Notes: generated by a model from the letters alone, not told the origin. 64,000 bases of DNA from JBLHZY01 sp050633265 (GCA_050633265.1 JBOEGE010000005.1:558001-622000); one strand, 5' to 3'. Counted from the first letter of the stretch, positions 49,253 through 58,707 are shown. Numbers and translations: made by a program.

Positions 49253-52060
49253 TCAATGCGCCTGCGCCCAATTATCGCCGATCCCAGCATCCACAGTCAG
49301 CGGCACATCCAGCTTAATCGCAGGCTCTGCCGCCTCTTGCATCACATCGCGGATCACCGAAATCGCCGCGTCGCAGCGCTCTTCATCGACCTCAAAAATC
49401 AATTCATCATGCACCTGCAAAAGCATGCGCGCGGGCAGGTCCGCAATCGCATCTTCCATGCGGATCATCGCCCGCCGGATAATATCCGCCGCCGCGCCCT
49501 GAATAGGCGCATTGATCGCCGCACGCTTGGCAAAGCCCGCATGCGGCCCCTTAGCATTGATCTCGGGCGTGTGAATTTTGCGCCCGAAAAGCGTTTGGAC
49601 ATATGAGTGCTCTTTTGCGAAAGCGATTGTGTCGTCCATATAGGTTCTGATGCCGGGGAAGCGCTCAAAATAGCGATCAATAAACCCCTGCGCCTCAGCG
49701 CGCGGTATGCGCAAATTGCGCGCCAAGCCGAAACCGGAAATGCCGTAAATCACCCCAAAATTGATCGCCTTTGCTTGGCGGCGGATCATCGGATCCATGC
49801 CCTCAATCGGCACATCAAACATCTCGGATGCGGTCAGCGCGTGAATATCTTGGCCCTCTCGGAACGCCTCTTTAAGCGCATCAATCCCCGCCACATGCGC
49901 CAAAATCCGAAGCTCAATTTGGCTGTAATCCAGCGAGATCAGCTTCTTGCCCTCAGGCGCGATAAAGGCCTCGCGAATGCGCCGCCCCTCTTCTGAACGC
50001 ACCGGAATATTTTGCAGGTTTGGATCGGTTGAGGCAAGGCGGCCCGTGTTGGCGCCGGTCTGAACATAAGAGGTGTGCACGCGCCCAGTGTCAGGATCAA
50101 TGTGTTCTTGCAGCGCGTCCGTATAGGTGCTTTTGAGCTTGCTCAACTGGCGCCAATCAAGCACCCGCGCGGGCAGATCATGCCCCTCGGCGGCCAGATC
50201 TTCGAGCACATCTGCGCCCGTCGCATAGGCGCCCGTTTTGCCCTTTTTGCCGCCGGGAAGCGCCATTTCATCAAACAAAATCTCCCCCAATTGCTTGGGC
50301 GAACCCACATTGAAAGAACGCCCCGCCAGCTCGTGAATTTCGGCCTCAAACCCGGCCATCTTTTGCGCGAAAGCGTTCGACATTCGACTAAGCACATCGC
50401 GATCCACCAAGACCCCGGCCATTTCCATCCGCGCAAGCACGGGCGATAGCGGGCGCTCTAGCGTTTCGTAAACGGTCGTGACCTTCTCGCGGTGCAGCTT
50501 GGGCTTGAACATCTGCCACAGGCGCAGGGTGATATCGGCATCCTCGGCGGCATATTTCACCGCCTCATCAATCGGCACCCGATCAAAAGTGATCGCGGAT
50601 TTACCTGTTCCCAACAGGGATTTAATCGGGATCGGGTTATGGCTCAGATAGCGCTCGCTCAGCGCATCCATCCCATGATTATGCAGACCCGCATGCATCG
50701 CATAAGACATCAGCATCGTGTCATCAAACTGAACGATATTGACACCATAGCGGGCGAAAACCTTGGCGTCATATTTCATGTTCTGCCCAATTTTGAGGAT
50801 GGATGTATCCTCAAGCACAGGTTTCAAAAGATCGCGCACCTCGTGCCAATCCATCTGCCCTTCGGCCAGGTCTGTTCCGCCAAAAAGATCATCAGCAGCA
50901 GAGGATTTATGTAAAAGCGGGATATAGCACGCCTTGCCCGGCTCAACGCAGAGCGAGATGCCAACAAGCTCTGCCACCATCTCGTTTAGCGAGGTCGTTT
51001 CGGTATCCACGGCCACATAGCCGCGCTCTTTTATCGCGGCGATCCACTGCTTCAAAGCTGCCGCATCACAGACGCATTCATAGGTCTCTGGCGCGAAAGG
51101 GAGTTGCGCGGCAGCGGGGGCATCGCCACCACCAGCAGGCGCTTCTGGTATCTCGGGCGCATCAATGCCAAAGCGCACCGCAGCCCGCTTTACGATGGTG
51201 CGAAATTCCATTTGGGTGAGGAATTCCACCAAGGCCTCAACCTCGGGATCGCGCACCTCTAGGCTTTCAAGCGTATAGTCCAGATCCATATTGCAATCGA
51301 GCGTAACCAACTGGCGCGAAAGGCGAATTTGATCTGCGTTATCGATCAGGCTCTCGCGGCGCTTGGGCTGCTTGATCTCGCCAGCGCGGGCCAAAAGCGT
51401 ATCCAGATCGCCATATTCATTGATTAAAAGCGCAGCGGTTTTGATCCCAATACCGGGCGCACCGGGCACGTTATCAACCGAATCCCCCGCCAATGCCTGC
51501 ACATCAACAACCCGCTCCGGCCCCACGCCAAACTTCTCTTCAACGCCCTCACGATCAATGCGCCTGTTCTTCATCGCGTCCAGCATCTCAACACCGCCGC
51601 CAACCAGCTGCATCATATCCTTGTCAGACGAAATGATCGTGACCCGCCCGCCTGCATCGCGCGCACGGCAGGCCAAAGTTGCAATGATATCATCGGCTTC
51701 AAAGCCCTCCTGCTCAAGGCAGGCGATATTAAAGGCGCGCGTGGCTTCGCGGGTCAGCGGCATTTGCGGGCGCAGATCTTCGGGCATCGCATCGCGATTG
51801 GCCTTGTAGAGATCGTAAAGATCGTTGCGAAACGTATGCGAGCCCTTGTCAAAAACAACGGCGGCATGGGTTGGCGCATCGGGGCCTGTGTTTTCCTCTA
51901 CATATTTGAACAACATGTTGCAAAAGCCCGAAACCGCGCCAACAGGCAGGCCATCGGATTTGCGCGTTAGTGGCGGAAGCGCATGATAGGCGCGAAAGAT
52001 AAATGCCGATCCGTCGATCAGATGCAGGTGGCACCCTTTGCCAAAACCGCTCTCGCTCAT
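49253..52060 (-). CDS. polA: DNA polymerase I
   Basis: A 935-residue polymerase with all three activities. The 5'-nuclease domain (residues 1-290) shows HLIDGSAFIFRAYHALPPL, EADDIIATLA, TIISSDKDMMQLV and the helix-hairpin GIGIKTAA. The 3'-5' exonuclease domain keeps its acids (AVDTETTSLNEM; NMKYDAKVFARYGV). The polymerase domain has motif A DYSQIELR, motif B RRQAKAINFGVIYG and motif C VHDE. It fills gaps in repair and removes Okazaki primers. It is a single gene with 62 bases to the convergent regulator; the ATG at 52060 is the natural start. Confidence 0.98.
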   Translation of the reverse strand: MSESGFGKGCHLHLIDGSAFIFRAYHALPPLTRKSDGLPVGAVSGFCNMLFKYVEENTGPDAPTHAAVVFDKGSHTFRNDLYDLYKANRDAMPEDLRPQMPLTREATRAFNIACLEQEGFEADDIIATLACRARDAGGRVTIISSDKDMMQLVGGGVEMLDAMKNRRIDREGVEEKFGVGPERVVDVQALAGDSVDNVPGAPGIGIKTAALLINEYGDLDTLLARAGEIKQPKRRESLIDNADQIRLSRQLVTLDCNMDLDYTLESLEVRDPEVEALVEFLTQMEFRTIVKRAAVRFGIDAPEIPEAPAGGGDAPAAAQLPFAPETYECVCDAAALKQWIAAIKERGYVAVDTETTSLNEMVAELVGISLCVEPGKACYIPLLHKSSAADDLFGGTDLAEGQMDWHEVRDLLKPVLEDTSILKIGQNMKYDAKVFARYGVNIVQFDDTMLMSYAMHAGLHNHGMDALSERYLSHNPIPIKSLLGTGKSAITFDRVPIDEAVKYAAEDADITLRLWQMFKPKLHREKVTTVYETLERPLSPVLARMEMAGVLVDRDVLSRMSNAFAQKMAGFEAEIHELAGRSFNVGSPKQLGEILFDEMALPGGKKGKTGAYATGADVLEDLAAEGHDLPARVLDWRQLSKLKSTYTDALQEHIDPDTGRVHTSYVQTGANTGRLASTDPNLQNIPVRSEEGRRIREAFIAPEGKKLISLDYSQIELRILAHVAGIDALKEAFREGQDIHALTASEMFDVPIEGMDPMIRRQAKAINFGVIYGISGFGLARNLRIPRAEAQGFIDRYFERFPGIRTYMDDTIAFAKEHSYVQTLFGRKIHTPEINAKGPHAGFAKRAAINAPIQGAAADIIRRAMIRMEDAIADLPARMLLQVHDELIFEVDEERCDAAISVIRDVMQEAAEPAIKLDVPLTVDAGIGDNWAQAH

Positions 52061-52152
52061 GCTCCACCCCTTGCCATTGATTGCCCGCGCAGATTAACGA
52101 ACCGCGCAGGCAATGGCCATGGGAAGCTGGGCCAAATCGACCCGATCTTTGC

Positions 52153-53670
52153 CTATTCGATCATCACAGGCGCGGCCGGGTCTTGGCCTTCGCTATAGGC
52201 CGGGCGGCGCAGCAAAAGCGCCCCCAACGCCACAGCGGCATAAGCGCAAAGATTATAGATCAGCGCATCCGACATCGCTGCTTGAAACGCGCCGTGTTGG
52301 CCAAGGCCCGATTGCATCCCCGTGCCCACACTTGAAAAGAAAATCTGGCTCACAATGGCAATGCCAAGCGCGCCGCCGGCCTGCTGAATCGCCTGAAGCG
52401 CGCCCGAACCCGCACCTGCATCGCGCACAGGTACGCCTGCAAGGATTGTCTGAAACAGCGGCGCAATAGAGAGCGAAAGCCCGATCCCAGCAATCATCAG
52501 CGGCGGCAAAAGCGCCCAGTGATCAACGAAATCACCAACCAAACCAACCTCAAGCCGCAGCCAGAAAATTCCGCCGAACATCAAGGCCAGCCCTGCGATA
52601 ATCCGCCCCTTGAGCCAGCGCGCGCCAAGCCGAGACGAGACGATCGACCCAAGCAATACCCCAAGCGGAAACGGCACAGTCGCCAGCCCCGAATGCAGCG
52701 CATCAAACCCGAAACCAGCCTGCAAGAACAACGCCAGCACCAAAAACATCGCCGGAAGGGCGGAAAAATAAACCATCGACATGCTCGCACCGATTGCAAA
52801 GTTCCAAGCTTTCAAAAGCGCAATCGGCAACAATTGCGGGTGGTTCAGCCGCTCTTGGCGGATCTCCCAAAACACAAAGCCAACAAACAGCGGGGCACTC
52901 AAACCCATCATCACAAAGCACCAAAGCGGCCAGCCCAAAGCACGCCCCTCAACCAAAGGGAACACCAGCGAAATCATCGCCGCCGCGATAAACAGAATGC
53001 CGATCCAATCATTGCGCAACGCCTTATTGCCCGGCATATCCGGCAGCAAACGCGCCCCCGCAATCAGGCAAAAAATCCCAATCGGCAAATTGATCAAAAA
53101 GATCGGCCGCCAGCCAAGCCCAAAGAGATCGGCCGTAACCAAAGAGCCGCCAAGGATCGGCCCGGTAACCGAGGCCAAGCCCGCCGTTAGCCCGAAAAGC
53201 GCAAAAGCACCGGCGCGTTTCTTCGGCTCAAACAGCTCTTGGGCGATGGCCATCACCTGAGGCATCATCATCCCTCCTGCCGCCCCCTGAAACAGCCGCG
53301 AAACAATCATCGCATCCGCAGATCCCGCAAACCCACACCAAGCCGAGGCCAGCGTAAACCCAGCAACACCGAACAAAAACAAACGCTTACGCCCAACAAT
53401 ATCGCCATAGCGCCCCATCGGCAAAAGCATCAACGCCACCACAAGAATATACCCCGCAACGACCCATTCAATCTGGCTCTCCGTCGCCCCAAGCCCGGCT
53501 TGCATGGAGGGCAAAGCAACATTGACGATTGTGACGTCAATCAAATTCATAAACTGCGCAATCAGGATCGTTCCCATGGCGAGCCAGCGGGTTCTATCGC
53601 TGATTTGGGCATGGATTTCGGGGCCCGTTTTCGCGGCCATGGAAGGCGGGGTGTCAGCGATCGAAGTCAT
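52153..53670 (-). CDS. MFS drug exporter, DHA2 (14-helix, EmrB/QacA) type
   Basis: A 505-residue transporter with about 14 hydrophobic segments. Family motifs are visible: LIDVTIVNVALPSMQ (motif D1) in helix 1, GRYGDIVGRKRLFLFG (motif A) after helix 2, SRLFQGAAGGMMMPQVMAIA (motif B) in helix 4, and GLASVTGPILGGSLV (motif C) in helix 5. It exports hydrophobic compounds with proton entry at the inner membrane. Its start lies within the end of the TetR gene (17-base overlap), so the repressor and pump are on one message. No EmrA-type adaptor is adjacent. Confidence 0.93.
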   Translation of the reverse strand: MTSIADTPPSMAAKTGPEIHAQISDRTRWLAMGTILIAQFMNLIDVTIVNVALPSMQAGLGATESQIEWVVAGYILVVALMLLPMGRYGDIVGRKRLFLFGVAGFTLASAWCGFAGSADAMIVSRLFQGAAGGMMMPQVMAIAQELFEPKKRAGAFALFGLTAGLASVTGPILGGSLVTADLFGLGWRPIFLINLPIGIFCLIAGARLLPDMPGNKALRNDWIGILFIAAAMISLVFPLVEGRALGWPLWCFVMMGLSAPLFVGFVFWEIRQERLNHPQLLPIALLKAWNFAIGASMSMVYFSALPAMFLVLALFLQAGFGFDALHSGLATVPFPLGVLLGSIVSSRLGARWLKGRIIAGLALMFGGIFWLRLEVGLVGDFVDHWALLPPLMIAGIGLSLSIAPLFQTILAGVPVRDAGAGSGALQAIQQAGGALGIAIVSQIFFSSVGTGMQSGLGQHGAFQAAMSDALIYNLCAYAAVALGALLLRRPAYSEGQDPAAPVMIE

Positions 53671-54295
53671 CTAGCAGCCTTTCGAAATCTTGGTTTGGGT
53701 CTGATGCGAAAGCACGCAGCAATTCGCAGGCGATCACAGCGAATTCATTTGGGTCGCGCCCATGGCTGCCCACGGCGATCACGGTAAATATATAGAGCTG
53801 CGCCGCCGCTAGCGGATCAAGCGAGGCGCGCAAACTGCCATCTGAGCGGCCACGCGCCATGATCGTCTGCAACTTGCGCTCCCATGCGGCGTTCATTGGC
53901 GTGATGAATTGCGCAATGTTTGGATCGCTCGGCGCGCGGCGCGATAGCGAGGCCATAAGGGGATGAATATCCGGGCGCTCATTGCGCAAAGCGCGAAAAT
54001 CCTTGAGCTCCTGGATCAGCTGCTTAAGCCCGCTCCAATCATCGCGCGGGGTGCGGTTGCGCTGCTCCATGAAATCATCCGCAATCGAGGCCGCAACAAG
54101 CCCGATCAGCCCCTCTTTGCCATTCGCGTGATAATGCAGCGTTGCGATATTGATCCCGGCACGTTTGGCAATCGCGCGCATCCGCAGCCCCTCAACGCCT
54201 TTTTCCATCAACTCCGCGCGCGCTGCATCCGCGATCTCGCGTTTGCGTCGCAAAGCGGTCGGGCTATCATCGGGGCTGCTGAGTGTTAGGGACAT
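53654..54295 (-). CDS. TetR-family transcriptional repressor of the adjacent exporter
   Basis: A 213-residue repressor. The helix-turn-helix lies at about residues 18-60 (REIADAARAELMEKGVEGLR; AIAKRAGINIATLHYHANGK), followed by a helical ligand domain. ATG 54295 was preferred over an in-frame TTG 18 bases upstream. It is 22 bases from a perfect 22-base palindrome and shares its message with the MFS pump, the classic self-regulated drug-response unit. Confidence 0.92.
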   Translation of the reverse strand: MSLTLSSPDDSPTALRRKREIADAARAELMEKGVEGLRMRAIAKRAGINIATLHYHANGKEGLIGLVAASIADDFMEQRNRTPRDDWSGLKQLIQELKDFRALRNERPDIHPLMASLSRRAPSDPNIAQFITPMNAAWERKLQTIMARGRSDGSLRASLDPLAAAQLYIFTVIAVGSHGRDPNEFAVIACELLRAFASDPNQDFERLLDDFDR

Positions 54296-54315
54296 ATCGC
54301 AAGGCTCATCCAAAA

Positions 54316-54337
54316 TTCAATCAAACGTTTGATTGAA
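54316..54337. promoter_or_regulatory. perfect 22-base palindrome, TetR operator
   Basis: A full dyad centred on AAACGTTT, with half-site TTCAATCAAAC, located 21-42 bases before the tetR start codon. Size and place fit the operator of the TetR repressor; the core TCAAACGTTTGA is a known TetR-type pattern. Confidence 0.82.
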
Positions 54338-54396
54338 AAAATAAGCCCTGTCAACCCATCGCTAAACTGCGCGCAAACGACTAAAATTAAGGGGAA

Positions 54397-54582
54397 TTAC
54401 TTGGCAGCGTCCATCTTCGCGCTTTCATGCACGAATTTCTTGTCGCAATATCCGCATTCAACAAAGCCCTGATCCTCAGGAATTTGCAGCCAAACGCGCG
54501 GATGGCCCAATGCCCCCTCGCCGCCATCACAGGCAAGGCGCCACTGGGTTACGATCTCAGTTTCTGGGGCATTCATCGTCAT
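54397..54582 (-). CDS. small zinc-finger protein (CHCC type)
   Basis: A 61-residue protein. LACDGGEGALGHPRVWLQIP is followed by VECGYCDKKFVHE: Cys18, His27, Cys43 and Cys46 form a CHCC zinc site like that of the complex I accessory subunit NDUFS6 and its bacterial counterparts. The ATG at 54582 gives exactly the family's size; an upstream extension in the same frame would not. Alphaproteobacteria carry this small gene away from the nuo operon. It is divergent from the ABC ATPase gene and convergent to none; a role in complex I assembly is inferred from the family. Confidence 0.82.
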   Translation of the reverse strand: MTMNAPETEIVTQWRLACDGGEGALGHPRVWLQIPEDQGFVECGYCDKKFVHESAKMDAAK

Positions 54583-54740
54583 ATCTGGGGCCTTTTTGGC
54601 TTTTGCGAAGGAATAGCGCGCAAAATCTCGCACTGGCTTGCCGCCGCGCAAAATGCACCCTAAATCTGGAGCCAATGATAAAGCTCCGCCAAGCAGCGGA
54701 CAAGAGGCGATCGCGGCGCGCGGCGCAGGAAGAGGCCAAA

Positions 54741-55682
54741 ATGGGCGAAAACGCACTTCAGATCTCAAACTTGCGCAAAACCTATCGCGCAGGCCGCGGC
54801 ACCCCGCCCAAAGAAGCCCTGCGCGGCGTTGATCTCAGCATCCCAAAGGGCGCGATTTTCGGCCTGCTTGGCCCCAACGGCGCGGGCAAATCGACACTGA
54901 TCAATATCCTTGCAGGGCTTGTCGTCAAATCCGCCGGAAATGTGAATATCTGGGGCTTTGATCAAGATGTGAACCCGCGCCAATCGCGCGCGGCCATCGG
55001 GGTTATGCCTCAAGAGCTCAATCTTGATCCCTTCTTCTCAGCGCGGGGCGCGCTCGAAGTTCAGGCGGGGCTTTACGGTGTTCCAAAACGCCAGCGCCAC
55101 ACCGATGAAATCCTCGAGTTAATCGGGCTGACGGATAAGGCGGATGTCTATTCCCGCACCCTTTCCGGGGGGATGCGCCGCCGGCTTCTTCTTGGCAAAG
55201 CCCTTGTTCACACACCACAAATCCTTGTTCTTGATGAGCCAACAGCCGGGGTCGATATTGAAATCCGCCAGATGCTTTGGAACAATGTGCGCCGCCTCAA
55301 CGAAGAGAAGGGCACCACGATCATCCTCACCACACATTACCTCGAAGAGGCCGAAGAAATGTGTGATGAAATCGCGATTATCAACCACGGCGAAGTGATC
55401 GCCCGCGATAAAACCGCAGCCCTTGTTGGCCAATTGGACGCCAAAACATTGGTGATCCGCCCCGCCAGCCCGGCCCCTGCAAGCTTTGCCCTGCCGCCCG
55501 ATGTTGGCCGCGAGGATCGGCGCGATGGCCGGCTTGCGCTCAGCTATCGCACGGGCAAAACCTCGGCAAATGATGTTCTGGATGCGGTGCGCGCCGCAGG
55601 GATTGTGATCGCGGATGTGGCCTCTGTTGAGCCCGATCTTGAGGATGTCTTCGTCGCCCTCACATCCTCCAAAAGCGCCTAA
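54741..55682 (+). CDS. ABC transporter ATP-binding protein, ABC-2 exporter type (CcmA/DrrA-like)
   Basis: A 313-residue ATPase: Walker A GPNGAGKST at residues 44-52, the signature LSGGMRRRL, Walker B ILVLDEPTAGVDIE and the switch His in ILTTHYLEEAEE, followed by a roughly 80-residue C-terminal extension as in drug and polysaccharide ABC-2 exporters. GGAAGAGG precedes the ATG at 54741, giving a natural N terminus (MGENALQISNLRKTY). No ABC-2 permease lies next to it, on either strand, within the window; the membrane partner must be encoded elsewhere. Its stop overlaps the convergent HIT gene by four bases. Confidence 0.88.
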   Translation: MGENALQISNLRKTYRAGRGTPPKEALRGVDLSIPKGAIFGLLGPNGAGKSTLINILAGLVVKSAGNVNIWGFDQDVNPRQSRAAIGVMPQELNLDPFFSARGALEVQAGLYGVPKRQRHTDEILELIGLTDKADVYSRTLSGGMRRRLLLGKALVHTPQILVLDEPTAGVDIEIRQMLWNNVRRLNEEKGTTIILTTHYLEEAEEMCDEIAIINHGEVIARDKTAALVGQLDAKTLVIRPASPAPASFALPPDVGREDRRDGRLALSYRTGKTSANDVLDAVRAAGIVIADVASVEPDLEDVFVALTSSKSA

Positions 55683-56059
55683 GCAGGATTGACCATCCGG
55701 CCCAGATCGCGCCCAGCCAGAATATGCATATGGAAATGCGGAATGTCCTGATGCCCGGCCTCGCCCGCGTTTGAGATCACACGATAGCCATCGCCGGCTT
55801 CGCTCAACGCAATCCCGAGATCGACGCAGATTTCGCCGATAACCCTATGAAAATCAACGATTTCCTCAGCAGTCGCATTCTGGCAAAAATCATCAAAGCA
55901 GGTATATGCGCCCTTGGGAATAACCAAAATATGGTGTGGCGCCTGGGGATAGAGATCCTCAAAAGCCAGCGTATGATCCGTTTGAACGACGGTCTTATTC
56001 GGGATTTCGCCGCGCAAGATTTTGGCAAAGATATTTTCGTCGTCATATTCAAAAGACAT
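55679..56059 (-). CDS. HIT-family nucleotide hydrolase/transferase
   Basis: A 126-residue histidine-triad protein with the triad HFHMHIL (His108, His110, His112) and the usual N-terminal Hint-branch opening (NIFAKILRGEIPNKTV), with QAPHHILVIPK in the middle. It belongs to the HINT branch that hydrolyses adenosine phosphoramidates and acyl-adenylates. It sits downstream of the DUF5928 gene on the same strand with a 12-base gap, so both may be on one message. Confidence 0.93.
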   Translation of the reverse strand: MSFEYDDENIFAKILRGEIPNKTVVQTDHTLAFEDLYPQAPHHILVIPKGAYTCFDDFCQNATAEEIVDFHRVIGEICVDLGIALSEAGDGYRVISNAGEAGHQDIPHFHMHILAGRDLGRMVNPA

Positions 56060-56071
56060 GCGGAAGGCTCC

Positions 56072-57649
56072 TTAATCGGCAAACAAGTGATCGGTCTGCG
56101 CCAGAGACAACGCCACATCTTCGGGAATGTCCAGAAAACGCGCAAGCTTGGCCGCATTCATCTGTGGCGAATCTGTTTCACGCAACCGGTAGAAATGCTC
56201 AAACTCCGCGTCACGAATGCGATCACTCTCGAAAATAACATCGCCGCGGATGGTCGGCAGCAAACGATCTATTGTCTCAGGCGGCGTGCGCTCGCCTGCA
56301 AGGCCAACCCGCTTGGCATGCCCCAAAAGATAATCATCGCTAAACTCGCATTCGATCTCCAAAAGCTTCGTGCGCGAACGGTCTGAATAGAAATCCTTGA
56401 GCAAATCCATGTTGTTAGGATCAAGGCAAACGATCAAACGATCCGTTTCGAAATAATCAAACAACATCCGCATCAAAGCGCGCCTATGCCGGGTTCGCTT
56501 GCCCAGTGTCGTTTGAATACCCCCCAAATCCGGCAGCTCGGTGCTCTCTTCATCAAACAGATATTCGATCGCCGGGACATCGACCGCATCTTTGATCGCC
56601 CCCAAAAGCCGCTTGGCCACGTGCCATTTCTTGCAGGTGATAATCATCAACTCGCGCTCGCGGCCCAGGGTGCTTTCGGTCTCCCAGAAACGCGGCGCGA
56701 ATCTGCGCCCGACCCGGCCCCGCCCGGTCAAAAATTTGTAAAGCGAGCGCCCCTCGTTCGAGATCTGAAACGCGACGTTTTTTGAGGCATAAAGCGCGCC
56801 CAATCGCCGCTTTAGCTCCTTGGCCTCAGGGCTGATTTTTCGAGCAAAAAGAAAGTCTTGGCTCAGAAGAAGATCATAGCTGTCGTTATAAAACGAAACC
56901 GGCATCCCGTATTCGGAAAACATCAAAAACGTCAGCGTGCGCGATTTGATCTCCTGCTCGGGGATCAGGTGGCGCACCAGGGTTTGAAAAAACGTCTCAT
57001 CCGGGATCCAAGTCGTGCGGAAAAAGCGCATCACATCGGGGCGGTTGCGGGTAAAATCCAAGATCCATTCAATCGTGCGCCGCCGCAAGCACCACCACTG
57101 CGAGCCGATCATGATCTGTAAATCGGCTGGAATTTCGCGCGTTAGCTTAAAGCGTTTTTGCAAATTGAAACTCGCATAAAACCGCCATTTCTGCGTGCGT
57201 TCATTGAAGAAATGGCGATAGATCAGCCGCTCTTCCTTCATTCCGGTCTTGATCCAATCGCTCTCGAAATAATCAAAGCTCTCTACATAATCGACATCGT
57301 CATTGTCCAAAAATTCATGCGCGGATTCAGCCGTTTTGATCGGCATGCAATCGCCCGAAAGCATGTAAAAATGCGTCGCCCTCGGAAAGGCTTGCTCGGC
57401 CGCCTCAACCGCATAAAGCGTCGCCTGCACAAGGCTCCAAGCGCCCCAGCCGCATTTGATCCGCTTTTTGGCGAAAGTCACATTGGGATTGCCATCAAGA
57501 GCCGTACGAATCTGTTGGTAATGTTCTTTTTTCGCGCTTGCATCGAAGTGAATCGACATGCAATCACCCACAGCAGTAAGCCGCTCGGCCTGCTGGATAA
57601 TTGCCTTGGGGTCCTTGTGGCAAAGCAAGATAAAGGCGATTTTTGCCAT
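56072..57649 (-). CDS. Core-2/I-branching glycosyltransferase with DUF5928-type C-terminal domain
   Basis: A 525-residue protein. The N-terminal half is a Core-2/I-branching (GT14) domain: MAKIAFILLCHKDPKAIIQQ, HFDASAKKEH, the acceptor block HFYMLSGDCMPIKTAES, and GSQWWCLRRRTIEW near residue 175. The C-terminal half (ITCKKWHVAKRLLGAIKDAV; a later FDYFETDRLIVCLDPN) matches the DUF5928 extension seen in marine Rhodobacteraceae. The start at 57649 gives the family N terminus; GAGG lies a little far (about 15 bases). It likely adds GlcNAc-like branches to a surface glycan. Divergent from the sulfotransferase gene, sharing a 147-base promoter region. Confidence 0.8.
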   Translation of the reverse strand: MAKIAFILLCHKDPKAIIQQAERLTAVGDCMSIHFDASAKKEHYQQIRTALDGNPNVTFAKKRIKCGWGAWSLVQATLYAVEAAEQAFPRATHFYMLSGDCMPIKTAESAHEFLDNDDVDYVESFDYFESDWIKTGMKEERLIYRHFFNERTQKWRFYASFNLQKRFKLTREIPADLQIMIGSQWWCLRRRTIEWILDFTRNRPDVMRFFRTTWIPDETFFQTLVRHLIPEQEIKSRTLTFLMFSEYGMPVSFYNDSYDLLLSQDFLFARKISPEAKELKRRLGALYASKNVAFQISNEGRSLYKFLTGRGRVGRRFAPRFWETESTLGRERELMIITCKKWHVAKRLLGAIKDAVDVPAIEYLFDEESTELPDLGGIQTTLGKRTRHRRALMRMLFDYFETDRLIVCLDPNNMDLLKDFYSDRSRTKLLEIECEFSDDYLLGHAKRVGLAGERTPPETIDRLLPTIRGDVIFESDRIRDAEFEHFYRLRETDSPQMNAAKLARFLDIPEDVALSLAQTDHLFAD

Positions 57650-57796
57650 TTTGGAAACATTTACCTCGAATTTCGCGTTATTGTTCGCATAGATAGCGTG
57701 AACAAGCATTGAATAAACAGAGATTATTTGCTTTTTTCTGCTTAATAAGAGACTGGGCGGCAAATCGCCGCTCGGCGACAAGGAGGCGAGTTGCAT

Positions 57797-58615
57797 ATGG
57801 GTTTTCCCGGCACATGGATGACGGAAAGCGAAAGCGTGGTGTATCGGGTGGTGCCGAAATGCGCGTGCTCAACCATTGGGCAGATCATGTTTTATTCCGA
57901 TCATGGAGAATTCTTTGACGGCGATATTCATGATGCCTCAGGGGGTCTGCATAAATGGGCGCTTGAAGGCAGCCAGCCGCTGATCGAAAGCGCAGTCAAA
58001 TCCCACAGCTCATATGCCTTTACCTGCGTGCGCAATCCTTACACGCGTATCCTCTCAAGCTTCTTTGACAAAATTTGCGGCATTCAACGCAACGGCAAGC
58101 GCTATCGCGGCAATCTTGTCCCGCTGCTGATGCAAAAATATGGGATCGAAACAGGCGAGCCCGAAGACGGATTCGAATTCGATCAGATCCAAAGCTTCCG
58201 CCGCTTCCTCCTCTTTGCGCGCGATACCATTCGCTGGCGCAAACCGATGGACCCAGACATTCACTGGTCGGCCATGTCTGGCCATGTCAGCACCTTTATC
58301 GTCAACGGTGGGCGCTACGATAAAATCGTCTATACCGAGACCTTCAACGAGGGCATGCAAAGCGTTCTAGATGCGATCGAAACCCAACACGCGGTTGATC
58401 TGGCAACGATCCCGCGCTTCAACGAATCCGAAGGCCACGGCCCCAAACGGGCGCACCCTGTTGAGGATTACTTTGACGATCTCTCGATGCATCTGGTCTA
58501 TGAAATCTACAAGCGCGATTTCAACCTGTTCAAATATGATTTCGAAAATCCGGGCAACAAACTGCCCATCGGTGAAATCGATCTAGATGAGGTTCACGCC
58601 AAACTCGGCGACTAG
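57797..58615 (+). CDS. sulfotransferase family protein
   Basis: A 272-residue cytoplasmic enzyme. The PAPS-binding loop is PKCACST at residues 20-26 and the 3'-phosphate loop is FTCVRNPYTRILSSF at 75-89 with Arg79 and Ser87. The sequence between (IHDASGGLHKWALEGSQ) holds a His that could be the catalytic base. AGGAGG lies 10 bases before the ATG at 57797. This is the family of carbohydrate sulfotransferases (Sulfotransfer_2 type). With the divergent glycosyltransferase it suggests a sulfated cell-surface sugar. It is the last plus-strand gene before a 314-base gap. Confidence 0.82.
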   Translation: MGFPGTWMTESESVVYRVVPKCACSTIGQIMFYSDHGEFFDGDIHDASGGLHKWALEGSQPLIESAVKSHSSYAFTCVRNPYTRILSSFFDKICGIQRNGKRYRGNLVPLLMQKYGIETGEPEDGFEFDQIQSFRRFLLFARDTIRWRKPMDPDIHWSAMSGHVSTFIVNGGRYDKIVYTETFNEGMQSVLDAIETQHAVDLATIPRFNESEGHGPKRAHPVEDYFDDLSMHLVYEIYKRDFNLFKYDFENPGNKLPIGEIDLDEVHAKLGD

Positions 58616-58680
58616 GCCAAATACCCCAAGGCTCAGCCCCGCAGCGTTGAGGGGCTACCCGCCCCACTTGCTGCGCAAGC

Positions 58681-58707
58681 CCCCGGGGATATTTTTCCAA
58701 CTATGAA
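58681..58707 (+). repeat. GGGGATATTT-type intergenic repeat, copy 2
   Basis: CCCCGGGGATATTTTTCCAA and a following CTATGAA match the other two copies at GGGGATATTT-N5-AACT-N-TGAA with a few changes. It follows the sulfotransferase gene in the same orientation, behind a CTTGC-TGC-GCAAG hairpin. Confidence 0.65.

Noticed and set aside
54296..54313. Earlier TTG start for the TetR repressor
   Set aside because: The ATG at 54295 gives a normal protein start; the TTG has no ribosome site and would place the start next to the operator.
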